Assembly: GCA_031547595.1 (NCBI GenBank)
Contig: JAVBRU010000061.1
Location: 1 to 49,705, forward strand
Direction of reading: 5' to 3'
DNA: 49,705 nt
From: JAVBRU01 sp031547595
GTDB lineage: Bacteria > Bacillota > Clostridia > Christensenellales > Aristaeellaceae
Shown: one piece after another, positions 40,726 through 48,525 of the stretch
Numbering within the stretch: position 1 is the stretch's first letter
Layout of the letters: every line of letters begins with the position of its first letter
Made by a program: the position numbers and the translations under genes
The notes under the pieces: generated by a model
Databases searched by the model: none
Seen by the model: only the letters and a program-made list of their open reading frames with translations
What the model was told of the DNA's origin: nothing

Positions 40726-42174
40726 ATGACAAAGCAGAAGTGGCTCGTACTCCTGTTGTCCGTAGTAGTATTGGCGGGCGCGATCTATGGCATTGTCACG
40801 CTCACAAATAAACCCAAGGATGACGGGAAGACCACCCCCGTTGCCAATGAAGAAGCAACGGCGGAGCCCACCATTGAACCGACCTTGGAACCCACGGCGG
40901 AACCCACGGCAGAACCGACTGCCGAGCCTTTGCCCGATCCTTCGGTGGAGCCAACCACCGATCCTGCCACCGCGAAAACCGAAATTACGCTGTGGCACAC
41001 CTTTACCGGCAAACAGCAGGAAATTCTTGACACCTTGGCTGCGGAGTTCAGTGCGGCGTCCGACAAGTATACCGTAAAGGCGGAATTCAGCCCAGCCTCC
41101 GGTTTCGAATCCAAGGTGCAAACGGCTGTCGCCAACGGCGAAGGCCCCGACATCATCCTCAACTTCTCGTCCGAAGCCGCCAATTATGTGGACGGCACGA
41201 ACCCTGAGAACAACCTAGTTGTGGACTTTACCAAGTATATCAATGATCCCGAAATCGGCATCGCGAACTGGGCAACCGCCATGGACCAGGTCATGCTGGA
41301 TGAAACCGTTGGTTTCGCTGATGGTGGGATGCACACCATTCCCCTGATGCGCACCGGCCCCATCCTGTTCTACAACAAGACCATCCTGGATGAACTGGGT
41401 CTCTCTGCGCCCACCACTTGGACGGAGCTTAGCGAAACCGCCAAGGCCATCACCGAAGCCAAGGGCATCTATGGCTTTGCTGCCGATTCCCTCACCGATA
41501 TGATGCAGTCCCTGATCATGCAAAAAGGCTCTGAATACATCGATGTCGCAAACAAGCTGGCCAAGATCAACAACCAGGCGACCATCGACGCCGTCACCTG
41601 GTATGGCGAAAACGTGAAGGCCGGGTATTTTGCCCCCGCCCCCACCGCCGATTATTATTCCAACGATATGAACAGTCAGCTGGTGGGTATGTACATCGGC
41701 TCCTGCGCTGGCGTGCCCTATCTGCTGGCCGAGGAGAATGACTGGGAACTGGGCATGAGCACCATGCCCCAGGAAGGCACTACACGCTGGTACCCCGCAT
41801 GGAACCGCAGCGCCATTGCCTTTAAGAGCACCGAGGAGCGCGAGCTGGGCGCTTACCTGTTCATCAAATACATGACCGAGCCGGAGAACAACGCGCGCCT
41901 GTGCAATGCTGTCATCGCACTGTCTCCCTACTATGCCACCCAGGAAGTGCAGTCTTACAAAGACATGGTGGCTGCCAATCCTGCCCTCGAAGTGCTAAGC
42001 AACTGTCTGCCAGACGCGGGCTTCCTGCCCACCGTGGAAGGCGCTTCCGTGGTGCGCTCTGAGCTTAAGTCCCTGGCGCAGCTGGCGGGTGATGTGAACC
42101 TGACCACGCCCATCGCAGACCTCGTGGCCACCGCCGAGCAGACCTGCAACGACGCGCTGCAGCAGGCAAAGTGA
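40726..42174 (+). CDS. Extracellular sugar-binding protein (UgpB/MalE-like) with EPT-repeat linker
   Basis: 482 residues. One N-terminal hydrophobic helix (KWLVLLLSVVVLAGAIYGIV) lacks a lipobox Cys, so the protein is probably held by an uncleaved helix. A linker of about 45 residues rich in Glu-Pro-Thr (EPTLEPTAEPTAEPTAEPLP) spaces the receptor from the membrane. The receptor domain begins ITLWHTFTGKQQEILDTLAA and has the usual FYNKTILDELGLSAPTTWTE. No permease or ATPase gene lies beside it. It follows the GRE-allose operon on the same strand but has its own promoter and terminator. It may deliver that pathway's sugar to permeases encoded elsewhere. Start ATG at 40726 after GGAGG. Confidence 0.85.
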   Translation: MTKQKWLVLLLSVVVLAGAIYGIVTLTNKPKDDGKTTPVANEEATAEPTIEPTLEPTAEPTAEPTAEPLPDPSVEPTTDPATAKTEITLWHTFTGKQQEILDTLAAEFSAASDKYTVKAEFSPASGFESKVQTAVANGEGPDIILNFSSEAANYVDGTNPENNLVVDFTKYINDPEIGIANWATAMDQVMLDETVGFADGGMHTIPLMRTGPILFYNKTILDELGLSAPTTWTELSETAKAITEAKGIYGFAADSLTDMMQSLIMQKGSEYIDVANKLAKINNQATIDAVTWYGENVKAGYFAPAPTADYYSNDMNSQLVGMYIGSCAGVPYLLAEENDWELGMSTMPQEGTTRWYPAWNRSAIAFKSTEERELGAYLFIKYMTEPENNARLCNAVIALSPYYATQEVQSYKDMVAANPALEVLSNCLPDAGFLPTVEGASVVRSELKSLAQLAGDVNLTTPIADLVATAEQTCNDALQQAK

Positions 42175-42206
42175 CGGGAAACGAAGAAGCGTTGGAGGCC
42201 CCTCAG

Positions 42207-42247
42207 GGGCTGTCGCAACTAGAAACGAGTTGCGACAGCCCTTTTTT
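42207..42247 (+). terminator. Strong terminator after the sugar-binding protein
   Basis: GGGCTGTCGCAACT pairs perfectly with AGTTGCGACAGCCC around a seven-base loop, followed by TTTTTT. Confidence 0.9.
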
Positions 42248-42661
42248 AACAAGAAAAGGAGGTGCCAAAAAATCGAAACTCCCGTGAACGAGTTATACTA
42301 ATCTCAACCTAAAATGCCTCAATCTCGCGAATCTTTTTGTCCTTTGCGCCGATTCGTCCACATAGCGGTCATAGCCCCTACGGCCTTTATGACCTTGCGG
42401 CTAGGATTCGGCACTGTGGCGGCGCAAGCGCCGTCCTCGTGCCTCGGTGCGCCAAAGTGCAACCTTTACGCGTAGCTCTGCTACGCTGCGTTCCCTCAGC
42501 TTAGTGAGGGGCAAAAATCTATCGCGATCTTATTGTCATTTTAGATTGAAAATAGTATTACAAGAAACTCTCATCGATGCTTGTTCCCTCTGTAGTTTAT
42601 CTAAACCCTTGATGCTACTTCTCGGTTTTGTACGATTTATGCTAAAAGTCAACCCTTCCCA
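42248..42661. other. Hairpin-rich noncoding stretch before the IS30 element
   Basis: About 400 bases without a gene. It contains several short perfect hairpins: GGCGCAAGCGCC near 42420, CGTAGCTCTGCTACG near 42472 and CCCTCAGCTTAGTGAGGG near 42494, plus GGTCATAGCCCCTACGGCC near 42367. No coding frame with family similarity was seen. It may be a dispersed repeat or part of a mobile remnant. Confidence 0.4.
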
Positions 42662-44180
42662 CCTTTTTATTTTTGGTGAATTCCCAAAGTAAGTTCCACA
42701 GTAGAAACGAAGCGGAAAAAACCACGGGAAATAAGCGGAATTGAGAGTGAGAAAAGGAGTGGGAGCGGGAAGAAAGGCAAGAGAGATGTAGAAAACAAAG
42801 AGATTTTTGCACGGCAAACAAGCCTGAGCGCAGGAAGTCTCAGGCTAAATTCAGGTAAGGTGGGATTTACCTTGCGACGGAATCTCGCAATAATCTCGGG
42901 GTTTGGATGACGCGTTTAGGCTCAACAAAGCAAATACCCAACGTATTTGCGACGGTCTGGGAATAGGTAAAGGCAAACATATCGAAAGCACTCTTACCGT
43001 TGAACTGTTTTCTCTTGACGGCATTGACATGGGAGAAAATCAGGTCAACGGTTTTCTGCGTAAATCCATCAAAGGATTCACCGCTGGGAACGATAGAGCG
43101 AAACAGGGTGTGGTTGTTTTCGACATGCGGCTTCTGATACGGAGCATTGGGGTCGCAAAAGAAAACATTGGTTTCCTTTGCGCCATCCGCATCGAGCTCA
43201 AAAGCATGGACATTGCTGAATTCGCCGCCATTATCCGTAAGCAGAATGGGAAACAAGTCGCCGAAGGAAAATCCGGCCTTGCCCAAACGTTCCTTCAGCA
43301 TAACGATCTTGCTACTTGCTTCAGCAGCCGTCTTGTTGTCAAGCAGCAATCCGAACATGAAATCGACATTGACGAACTGTAAGGTCATGATCACCTTACC
43401 GCCAATTCTGCCGATCACGGTGTCCATCTCCACATAATTCTGCTCGCTGTTATCCTGGCGATAGGCAAGAAAATCCTCGTAGCCCCGACCGAGCTTTATC
43501 CCTCTGGGAACATAATCCGGCGCGGTTTTCTTGCGGGGCTTGAATTTGACAGCGCGCGGCAAATCAAGCCTGCCGATGGTATAGTACCCGTTTTGGATAT
43601 GCCGGTAGACAGTGGATTTTGAAACGGGCAGATTGTTGGCATGAATGGCGTGGTAAATATGCTGTCCCGATCTCACAGCGTCTGAAATGATCTGCTCTGC
43701 CTCATAGAACTGTTCTTTATTCAGCGGTATGCCCTCACGGGATTCAACCAGTATCGTTTCGTATTCCTTCTGGGCGTCTCGCGCGGAATACTTCCGGCGA
43801 GGATAGTTGCAGTTGCTATGGTTGCGGCGTTCACAGCCATTGCATACAAACGGCGCTTTCAACAGCCATGGACAGCATGCGTCCGTTTTCGTGAAACTGT
43901 TGCTGTAGCTCTTGCTGCGCAGTTTGACCTCCTTCGAGACGGTGGTTGGATCCTTCCCGATTCGCTTCCCGATGGCCTTAAACGTCATTCCCTTACTCAG
44001 GCATTCTTGGATTTCGATCCGCTCTTCCAGGGTCATGTGCTTGTTCTTCTTTGTATTCATTTGCATCGTCTGAGCCTCCTTCTTCCCAGACTAAATTCTA
44101 CCGCTTTTTCTTTCCCAGGGTTACTTCCACTTCTTCTTCCACTGTGGAACTTACTTTGGGAATTCACCCCTTTTTATTTT
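42662..44180 (-). mobile_element. IS30-family insertion sequence with flanking direct repeats
   Basis: The transposase is bracketed by 28-base perfect inverted repeats (42675-42702 and 44141-44168; each outer end reads GGTGAATTCCCAAAGTAAG). Immediately outside lie 12-base direct repeats CCTTTTTATTTT at 42662-42673 and 44169-44180, apparently target duplication. The element is therefore about 1.5 kb and complete. It lies directly upstream of the promoter for the tRNA transcript. Twelve bases is longer than the duplication usual for IS30 elements. Confidence 0.85.
42867..44066 (-). CDS. IS30-family transposase
   Basis: 399-residue DDE transposase. The N-terminus has the IS30 helix-turn-helix (MTLEERIEIQECLSKGMTFK, then IGKDPTTVSKEV) and a Cys-rich segment (CNGCERRNHSNC). 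The catalytic triad is visible as EMDTVIG, LTDNGGEF and HVENNHTLF. The ATG at 44066 follows AGGAGG by eight bases. The frame is intact, so the element may be active. Confidence 0.93.
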   Translation of the reverse strand: MQMNTKKNKHMTLEERIEIQECLSKGMTFKAIGKRIGKDPTTVSKEVKLRSKSYSNSFTKTDACCPWLLKAPFVCNGCERRNHSNCNYPRRKYSARDAQKEYETILVESREGIPLNKEQFYEAEQIISDAVRSGQHIYHAIHANNLPVSKSTVYRHIQNGYYTIGRLDLPRAVKFKPRKKTAPDYVPRGIKLGRGYEDFLAYRQDNSEQNYVEMDTVIGRIGGKVIMTLQFVNVDFMFGLLLDNKTAAEASSKIVMLKERLGKAGFSFGDLFPILLTDNGGEFSNVHAFELDADGAKETNVFFCDPNAPYQKPHVENNHTLFRSIVPSGESFDGFTQKTVDLIFSHVNAVKRKQFNGKSAFDMFAFTYSQTVANTLGICFVEPKRVIQTPRLLRDSVAR

Positions 44181-44215
44181 GTCAAATCATTACGCCTTAT
44201 CACTGTTTTTTTCTA

Positions 44216-44244
44216 TTGACTTTTGATCATCTGTATGGTAAGAT
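44216..44244 (+). promoter_or_regulatory. Promoter of the repeat-tRNA transcript
   Basis: TTGACT at 44216-44221, a 17-base spacer, TAAGAT at 44239-44244. Expected start near 44251, giving a transcript of about 440 bases ending at the terminator after tRNA-Val. Confidence 0.65.
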
Positions 44245-44275
44245 ATATAACGTCGCTGAGGCAGCCAAGCTCACA

Positions 44276-44598
44276 GATTCCCCCCTCTGAATGCGACAGC
44301 GGCAATTGCAAGGGAATTACCTCGGAAACCAATGCTGGTCTGTTGGCTCAGTTGGTAGTCCCTTTGGTAAGTTTGACAACTACAGATTCCGCTCCTGAAT
44401 GTGACTGGAGCGGCGGGAAAAAGCTTTCCTTGACACCAACGAGGAAAATGCGCGAACTGGAAAAATTTGGTCTGTTGGCTCAGTTGGTAGGCCGAGCTGG
44501 TTAGACTAACAACTACTGATCCCGCCCCCGAATGTGACGGAGGCCACCGCAAGGGATCACCTCAGAAACCGACTCTGGTCTGTTGGCTCAGTTGGTAG
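44276..44598 (+). repeat. Three tandem hairpin modules each joined to a tRNA 5' half
   Basis: The 22-base sequence forming the tRNA-Val acceptor 5' strand and D arm (beginning GGTCTGTTGGCTCAG) occurs at 44337-44358, 44469-44490 and 44577-44598. Before each copy lies a stem-loop whose tip contains GAATGYGAC (44289, 44397, 44530). Outer pairing is kept in different sequences (ATTCCC/GGGAAT; CCGCTCC/GGAGCGG; GATCCC/GGGATC). Spacing between modules is 108 to 133 bases. Only the last copy continues into a whole tRNA. Origin unknown: decayed tRNA array, repeated integration scar or a structured RNA. Confidence 0.65.
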
Positions 44599-44652
44599 AG
44601 CACATCGTTCACATCGATGGGGTCACTGGTTCGAGTCCAGTACAGACCACCA
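44577..44652 (+). tRNA. tRNA-Val (anticodon CAC)
   Basis: 76-base cloverleaf. The acceptor GGTCTGT pairs with ACAGACC; D arm GCTC-AGTTGGTA-GAGC; anticodon stem CATCG/CGATG with loop TTCACAT, giving anticodon CAC for GUG codons. The T arm ends GGTTCGAGTCC, and an encoded CCA follows discriminator A at 44649. A terminator follows directly. Confidence 0.93.
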
Positions 44653-44690
44653 AAATCGTCTAAAAGCACTAGCTTTTAGACGATTTCTTT
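44653..44690 (+). terminator. Terminator of the tRNA transcript
   Basis: AAATCGTCTAAAAG pairs perfectly with CTTTTAGACGATTT around a six-base loop, followed by CTTT. It begins right after the CCA end. Confidence 0.85.
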
Positions 44691-44724
44691 GTGTGTATTG
44701 AACAATGTCCCCATAAAATAATCA

Positions 44725-44770
44725 ACAAGCCCGCAAGCTTCGGTGCGATACCGAGGTTTGCGGGCTTTGT
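44725..44770. terminator. Second hairpin between tRNA-Val and the VOC gene
   Basis: CAAGCCCGCAAGC pairs with GTTTGCGGGCTTTG, with an inner TCGGT/ACCGA stem. T and A arms suggest a bidirectional terminator. It ends where the -35 box of the next gene begins. Confidence 0.65.
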
Positions 44771-44798
44771 TTACATTTTGGGCAATTCATGGTACAAT
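44770..44798 (+). promoter_or_regulatory. Promoter of the VOC/ATC-hydrolase pair
   Basis: TTTACA at 44770-44775, a 17-base spacer, TACAAT at 44793-44798, with the VOC start 36 bases later. Confidence 0.6.
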
Positions 44799-44834
44799 CC
44801 TTTTAAGCATCATTTCCTGAAAGGAAAGAAAAAC

Positions 44835-45251
44835 ATGAAGCAAGCCGTCGTACATATCGCCCTCGTCGTTCGGGATTACGATGAAGCCATTGACTTCTAC
44901 ACAAATAAGCTACATTTCACTTTGCTTGATGATACATACCAGCCTGAGCAGGATAAACGCTGGGTGGTCGTCGCGCCACCGGGATCAAAGGAAACAACTA
45001 TATTGCTCGCCAGAGCCAGTAAGCCAGAACAGGAAGCGAGCATCGGCAATCAGACCGGTGGACGAGTGTTTTTGTTCTTAAACACGGATGACTTCTGGCG
45101 TGATTACAACGATATGATTGCTCAAGGCATCGAGTTCGTCCGTGAACCCAAACAGGCTGATTACGGGATGGTTGCTGTGTTCAAAGACTTGTACGGGAAT
45201 CTGTGGGATCTCTTGCAGTTCAATGAAGATCATCCCATTGTCAATAGGTGA
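44835..45251 (+). CDS. VOC-family (glyoxalase/bleomycin-resistance-like) protein
   Basis: 138-residue protein starting VVHIALVVRDYDEAIDFYTN, with a second half-fold VFLFLNTDDFWRDYNDMIAQ and ending VAVFKDLYGNLWDLLQF. His at the first strand and Glu/Asp positions late in the chain could bind a metal. The superfamily includes glyoxalases, dioxygenases and drug-binding proteins; none can be chosen here. The ATG at 44835 follows AAAGGAAAG. It is followed 37 bases later by an ATC-hydrolase-like gene, probably co-transcribed. Codon use is more AT-rich than in the first 40 kb. Confidence 0.85.
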   Translation: MKQAVVHIALVVRDYDEAIDFYTNKLHFTLLDDTYQPEQDKRWVVVAPPGSKETTILLARASKPEQEASIGNQTGGRVFLFLNTDDFWRDYNDMIAQGIEFVREPKQADYGMVAVFKDLYGNLWDLLQFNEDHPIVNR

Positions 45252-45288
45252 GATGCTGGCCCAGATCAACGAAAAAGGAGGATTCAGT

Positions 45289-45912
45289 GTGAGCAATAGA
45301 AAAGATGTATTTCGTGGTATTAAGCCCTTTGTGGTAGCGGAATACCCATCACAGACTGATGATATTCTTTATAAGGCTGGCATTCGTTTCGAATCCCTTT
45401 GCCTAGAAAACCCAAACGAATCAGATGCGTTGCAAGCGCACACGCATGAAAAAATATATCCCGCCATTGCATTTTATGATTCGGTAGCTGAAGTGACAGG
45501 GAACCGTGAGTCGGGTTTACGGATTTTGGAGAAATACTATACAACGCGGTGTAAAAAGGCTGCACACGGTATGCAGATCATCTTGAAGATTCCCGGCACT
45601 TATAAACTGGTACCTAAGCTCATGGCAAAAATGATCGGGCGTTTTTTCGGCTCCGACGCAACCTTTGAAGCGGTGCATCATCCGGTCGTTGATGGTGATT
45701 GCCGCGTGGACATGACATACTGCCCTTATCACGCCGCTTGCCTGAAATATGGCTGTCCGGATCTTTGCCATATATTCTGCAACTCCGATGATATTACATA
45801 TGGCAACCTTCATCCGAAGTTGGTCTGGGCGCGAACAAAGACTTTGGGACGCAACGACGATTGCTGCGATTTTAGGATGTATATTAAAGATGATAATTCT
45901 ACTAAAAAGTAA
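45289..45912 (+). CDS. ATC-hydrolase-like protein (L-2-amino-thiazoline-4-carboxylate hydrolase family)
   Basis: 207-residue protein whose C-terminal half matches the ATC hydrolase family: MTYCPYHAACLKYGCPDLCH, FCNSDDITYGNLHPKLVW, then RTKTLGRNDDCCDFRM. The named enzyme hydrolyses 2-amino-thiazoline-4-carboxylate in cysteine synthesis, but many family members are uncharacterised. I chose the GTG at 45289, seven bases after AGGAGG; an in-frame ATG at 45118 would overlap the VOC gene and lacks a ribosome site. The many conserved Cys and Asp residues suggest metal binding. Confidence 0.75.
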   Translation: MSNRKDVFRGIKPFVVAEYPSQTDDILYKAGIRFESLCLENPNESDALQAHTHEKIYPAIAFYDSVAEVTGNRESGLRILEKYYTTRCKKAAHGMQIILKIPGTYKLVPKLMAKMIGRFFGSDATFEAVHHPVVDGDCRVDMTYCPYHAACLKYGCPDLCHIFCNSDDITYGNLHPKLVWARTKTLGRNDDCCDFRMYIKDDNSTKK

Positions 45913-45914
45913 TA

Positions 45915-46478
45915 ATGCTGATCATTGGCATTTTACCCCCATGGTAATGCTTTTACCCCCCTAGCCCAACAATTTACCCCCTCCCAGTTTCGCCAAATTG
46001 TATCAAAAGCTATGGAGGGAGCCATATTATCTGATAGCTTTTGATACAAAGCTATCAGATAATTTTTTACCCCCCTTGGCTCAAAAGCCCTTGATATCAG
46101 GGCGTTCTACAATTCGTTTCGCCAAATCATATTCGCCGGAATAATAAAAATAGAAAACAGTTCAAAAACCCTGCTAGACGGGAGATTCGGATTTACCCCC
46201 TAGCACGGTTTTTGCTTAGTTACGCCAAATGATATAGTTACGCCAAAAGATATAAGTTACGCCAAATCATACGGGAGTTACGCCAAATTTTATCAGATAA
46301 AATTAAAATGTACCCTGTGTTCCTACCCGTTTTGCGTTCAACAAACTTTTTTGTCCTTGACTTGGGGCACACATCAGTTTGACCATCCAGAATCAATCGT
46401 ATCTGCTTATGCTGCGCAAAAGCGAACACGTTATCATAATGGCGTATCGGATCAAGGGTCGTCGCCTTAGATGATTAT
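45915..46478. repeat. Repeat-rich noncoding region, probable mobile-element ends
   Basis: About 560 AT-rich bases without an intact gene. Short direct repeats of the form TTACGCCAAATNATAT occur at about 45991 (TTCGCC variant), 46119, 46217, 46236, 46257 and 46276, mixed with several TTTACCCCC blocks between 45932 and 46200. A long dyad (TATCTGATAGCTTTTGATAC repeated in inverse) lies at 46027-46062. Multiple short end repeats of this kind recall IS21-type termini, but no IstA/IstB gene is present. A minus-strand open stretch at 46238-46429 runs through the repeats and has no recognised family. Confidence 0.5.
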
Positions 46479-47186
46479 CTATAACAGCTTTAGCTTATCA
46501 TGTTTGCCCCTATACCGAATTAAATCCGACATAGGAAATGGCGCTCCATGTGAGGGGTACATCCTTTCTGCACCGCTATGGATCATCACATCCCATGAAT
46601 GACTGTAATTTTCTCTGTTTTCAATCCAGATAATGTTTTTATGGATACCCGGAAAGCCGTTCATGGCGGCATCGCCACAAAACAGTTGCTTATCATCCGT
46701 CAATAATCCTATCGAATCTGCGGTGTGTCCGGGTAAAGAAATGATATCAGCGCGTATGCCCAATTTTCTCAAAGGTTGCGAGAAGCGATCCCATATGATG
46801 GCTCGATCGGTTACTTTATAAGGAGGGAAATCGTGCGCGCCTTTGCCGGATACTTTCATAAATCCCACAAACGCCTTCGCGAGCCGCCCGGAGCACCCAC
46901 CGATCATTGGATTGCGACCCGCGAGCAATCGCTCTGGTGCTATTCTATCTGCGATCAAAGCAGCATTCGATGCGGATAGCAGCTCACTCAAGAATCCGGC
47001 ATGGTCGTCATGGGCGTGTGTCAAAAACAAATACTTGATGTCCTTTATGTCTATCTGTTTCTTCTTCAAGTGCTCCGCATATCGCCTGAAACCGCCCGCA
47101 TATCCCGTGTCGATGGCCATGTAGCCATCGGGGATTTCGAGCAGATACTGGCACATAATGAGGTTGCCAATATTGTGATAGCGCAT
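46479..47186 (-). CDS. MBL-fold metallo-hydrolase
   Basis: 235-residue metallo-beta-lactamase-fold hydrolase. The main metal motif is FLTHAHDDHAGF (HxHxDH), further ligands lie in LPGHTADSIG and FCGDAAM, and the last His is in YPSHGAPFP. This is the glyoxalase II/general hydrolase branch rather than a true beta-lactamase. The ATG at 47186 follows AGGAGG by eight bases; a longer frame only overlaps the upstream gene. It is last in a four-gene operon (ATPase, SRPBCC, BAAT-type hydrolase, MBL) and lies 17 bases after the BAAT-type gene. Substrate unknown. Confidence 0.88.
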   Translation of the reverse strand: MRYHNIGNLIMCQYLLEIPDGYMAIDTGYAGGFRRYAEHLKKKQIDIKDIKYLFLTHAHDDHAGFLSELLSASNAALIADRIAPERLLAGRNPMIGGCSGRLAKAFVGFMKVSGKGAHDFPPYKVTDRAIIWDRFSQPLRKLGIRADIISLPGHTADSIGLLTDDKQLFCGDAAMNGFPGIHKNIIWIENRENYSHSWDVMIHSGAERMYPSHGAPFPMSDLIRYRGKHDKLKLL

Positions 47187-47203
47187 ATAGAAGCCCTCCT
47201 TCT

Positions 47204-48073
47204 CTATTCCTGTAGGATCCAACAGAGTGCAAGGTCAAACGCGGCGTTCCTTGCGCTTTTGCATGCTTCCGGATGATTGCGCTCTGCTTTCATCACCAAG
47301 CGCATCACATTTTCTTTGTGTTTGGCAATGGGTTCGAGCACATGGCTGGCGTCGGGAAACGTTGCGTGATAATAAGGCAATTGATAGCAGGCTGCACGCA
47401 ATCTTTGTATGAGAATATTGCTCGCGCTTTGAGACGGCCAAACCGAGTCTCGGCCGCTGGAAAGCAGGAGAATGCGGGCATTGCTGTTCTCAACGGGAAT
47501 CAGCGCCTCCTCGGGAATGCCCTTTTGTTCTGCCTGCTCATAGAAGCGCTTCATGCTGAACTGCCTGTCGCGAAGGAAGGCTTTCACAAGATCAAACCTT
47601 CCTCCGGGTATAGGCGCATACGGCAGCGGTTTTCTCTCGAGAGACCAAGAGGACGCTCCGCTGCGTGACTTTCTTGCACCAATGCCTTCCGCGACATAAT
47701 AATTCGGAACGACGGCTACCACGCAGTTGATTGCCGGAATGTGGACCGCCGCAGAGAGAACGTATTCCGCGCCCTTTGAAACACCATACGCAGCGATATT
47801 CGAAATCTTAGTGCGCTCCTTCAGCCACACGACAGCCTTTTCCATATACTCCAGAGGGATCATGCTCAAATAATTATTTAGGCCGGGTATCCTGAAATAT
47901 GCCAATGCCAGCGCGGCAAGGCCATCGTCGGCAAATCGTTCGGCAATATAACTGGCGTTGGTTAGGCCGCCATCGCTGCCCGTTGCCACGATAACGGCAT
48001 ACTTCGGCCTATCTGGAAGAAACAGTTGACCGACGAAGCCCGATTCATGAAGAGAGACCTGTTCAACGATCAT
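47204..48073 (-). CDS. BAAT C-terminal-domain alpha/beta hydrolase
   Basis: 289-residue alpha/beta hydrolase like the C-terminal domain of bile-acid-CoA:amino acid N-acyltransferase and acyl-CoA thioesterases. Visible are YAVIVATGSDGGLTNASY (oxyanion region), AAYGVSKGAEYVL with the nucleophile elbow GVSKG, LLSSGRDSVWPS (acid) and FPDASHVLEP (His). In this clan the nucleophile can be Cys or Ser; here it is Ser. The start at 48073 overlaps the stop of the SRPBCC gene by one base (TAATG), so translation is coupled. Function unknown; ester or thioester hydrolysis is expected. Confidence 0.82.
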   Translation of the reverse strand: MIVEQVSLHESGFVGQLFLPDRPKYAVIVATGSDGGLTNASYIAERFADDGLAALALAYFRIPGLNNYLSMIPLEYMEKAVVWLKERTKISNIAAYGVSKGAEYVLSAAVHIPAINCVVAVVPNYYVAEGIGARKSRSGASSWSLERKPLPYAPIPGGRFDLVKAFLRDRQFSMKRFYEQAEQKGIPEEALIPVENSNARILLLSSGRDSVWPSQSASNILIQRLRAACYQLPYYHATFPDASHVLEPIAKHKENVMRLVMKAERNHPEACKSARNAAFDLALCWILQE

Positions 48074-48525
48074 TATGTTTCCTCCTTAAGAATGCGCCTC
48101 CAACGCCTCTGCCGGTGGCGGTAAAACACATGGCTCCACAGCGTTACCAAGAAAGTCAGCACACCGGCATCTATTTCCACGATATCCGTATAGAGCGTTT
48201 TGTCGCCGCGCGGTTGCAGCTCAATCCTGTGATTCCAAACGCGCACAATATCGTTTTTCTCCTGCGTTTGTATGATCCCTAGCGCCGCATCCATCCGTTC
48301 CACATGAATCGCGTGCGTGCCACCAAATGGAATCAGGCAAAACATGCGCAATTTGAATCTGTAATCGACACCTTCCACCCAAGAAATTTCATTGACATGT
48401 CCAGCCGACGAAAAAGTCATCATTGGACGCGCGATGTGCTGAAGTGTTTCAAAATTCTGGAGCTTTTCCCACACGACCTGAGCCTCCGTAGAAAAAGTGC
48501 TCGTTACACGGATTACTTTTGACAC
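48073..48525 (-). CDS. SRPBCC-superfamily (START/polyketide-cyclase-like) protein
   Basis: 150-residue protein with the helix-grip pattern of the SRPBCC fold: VIRVTSTFSTEAQVVWEKLQ at the start, then NRIEL-like central strands (VWNHRIELQPRGDKTLYTDI) and a C-terminal helix ending HRQRRWRRILKEE. Such proteins bind lipids or hydrophobic ligands; no catalytic motif is visible. The start is a GTG at 48525 after AGGAGG, inside the last codons of the ATPase gene (13-base overlap). Likely co-translated with the BAAT-type hydrolase. Confidence 0.7.
   Translation of the reverse strand: MSKVIRVTSTFSTEAQVVWEKLQNFETLQHIARPMMTFSSAGHVNEISWVEGVDYRFKLRMFCLIPFGGTHAIHVERMDAALGIIQTQEKNDIVRVWNHRIELQPRGDKTLYTDIVEIDAGVLTFLVTLWSHVFYRHRQRRWRRILKEET

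Noticed and set aside
44337..44490. Two extra tRNA genes upstream of tRNA-Val
   Set aside because: Only the acceptor 5' strand and D arm are present; no anticodon arm, T arm or matching 3' acceptor strand follows either copy.
45990..46300. CRISPR array from the repeated TTACGCCAAAT units
   Set aside because: Repeats are only about 11 to 16 bases, spacing is uneven, spacers are too short and no cas genes are nearby.
46238..46429. Small minus-strand protein gene
   Set aside because: It runs through the direct repeats, has no ribosome site and no recognisable domain, so it is treated as part of a mobile-element remnant.
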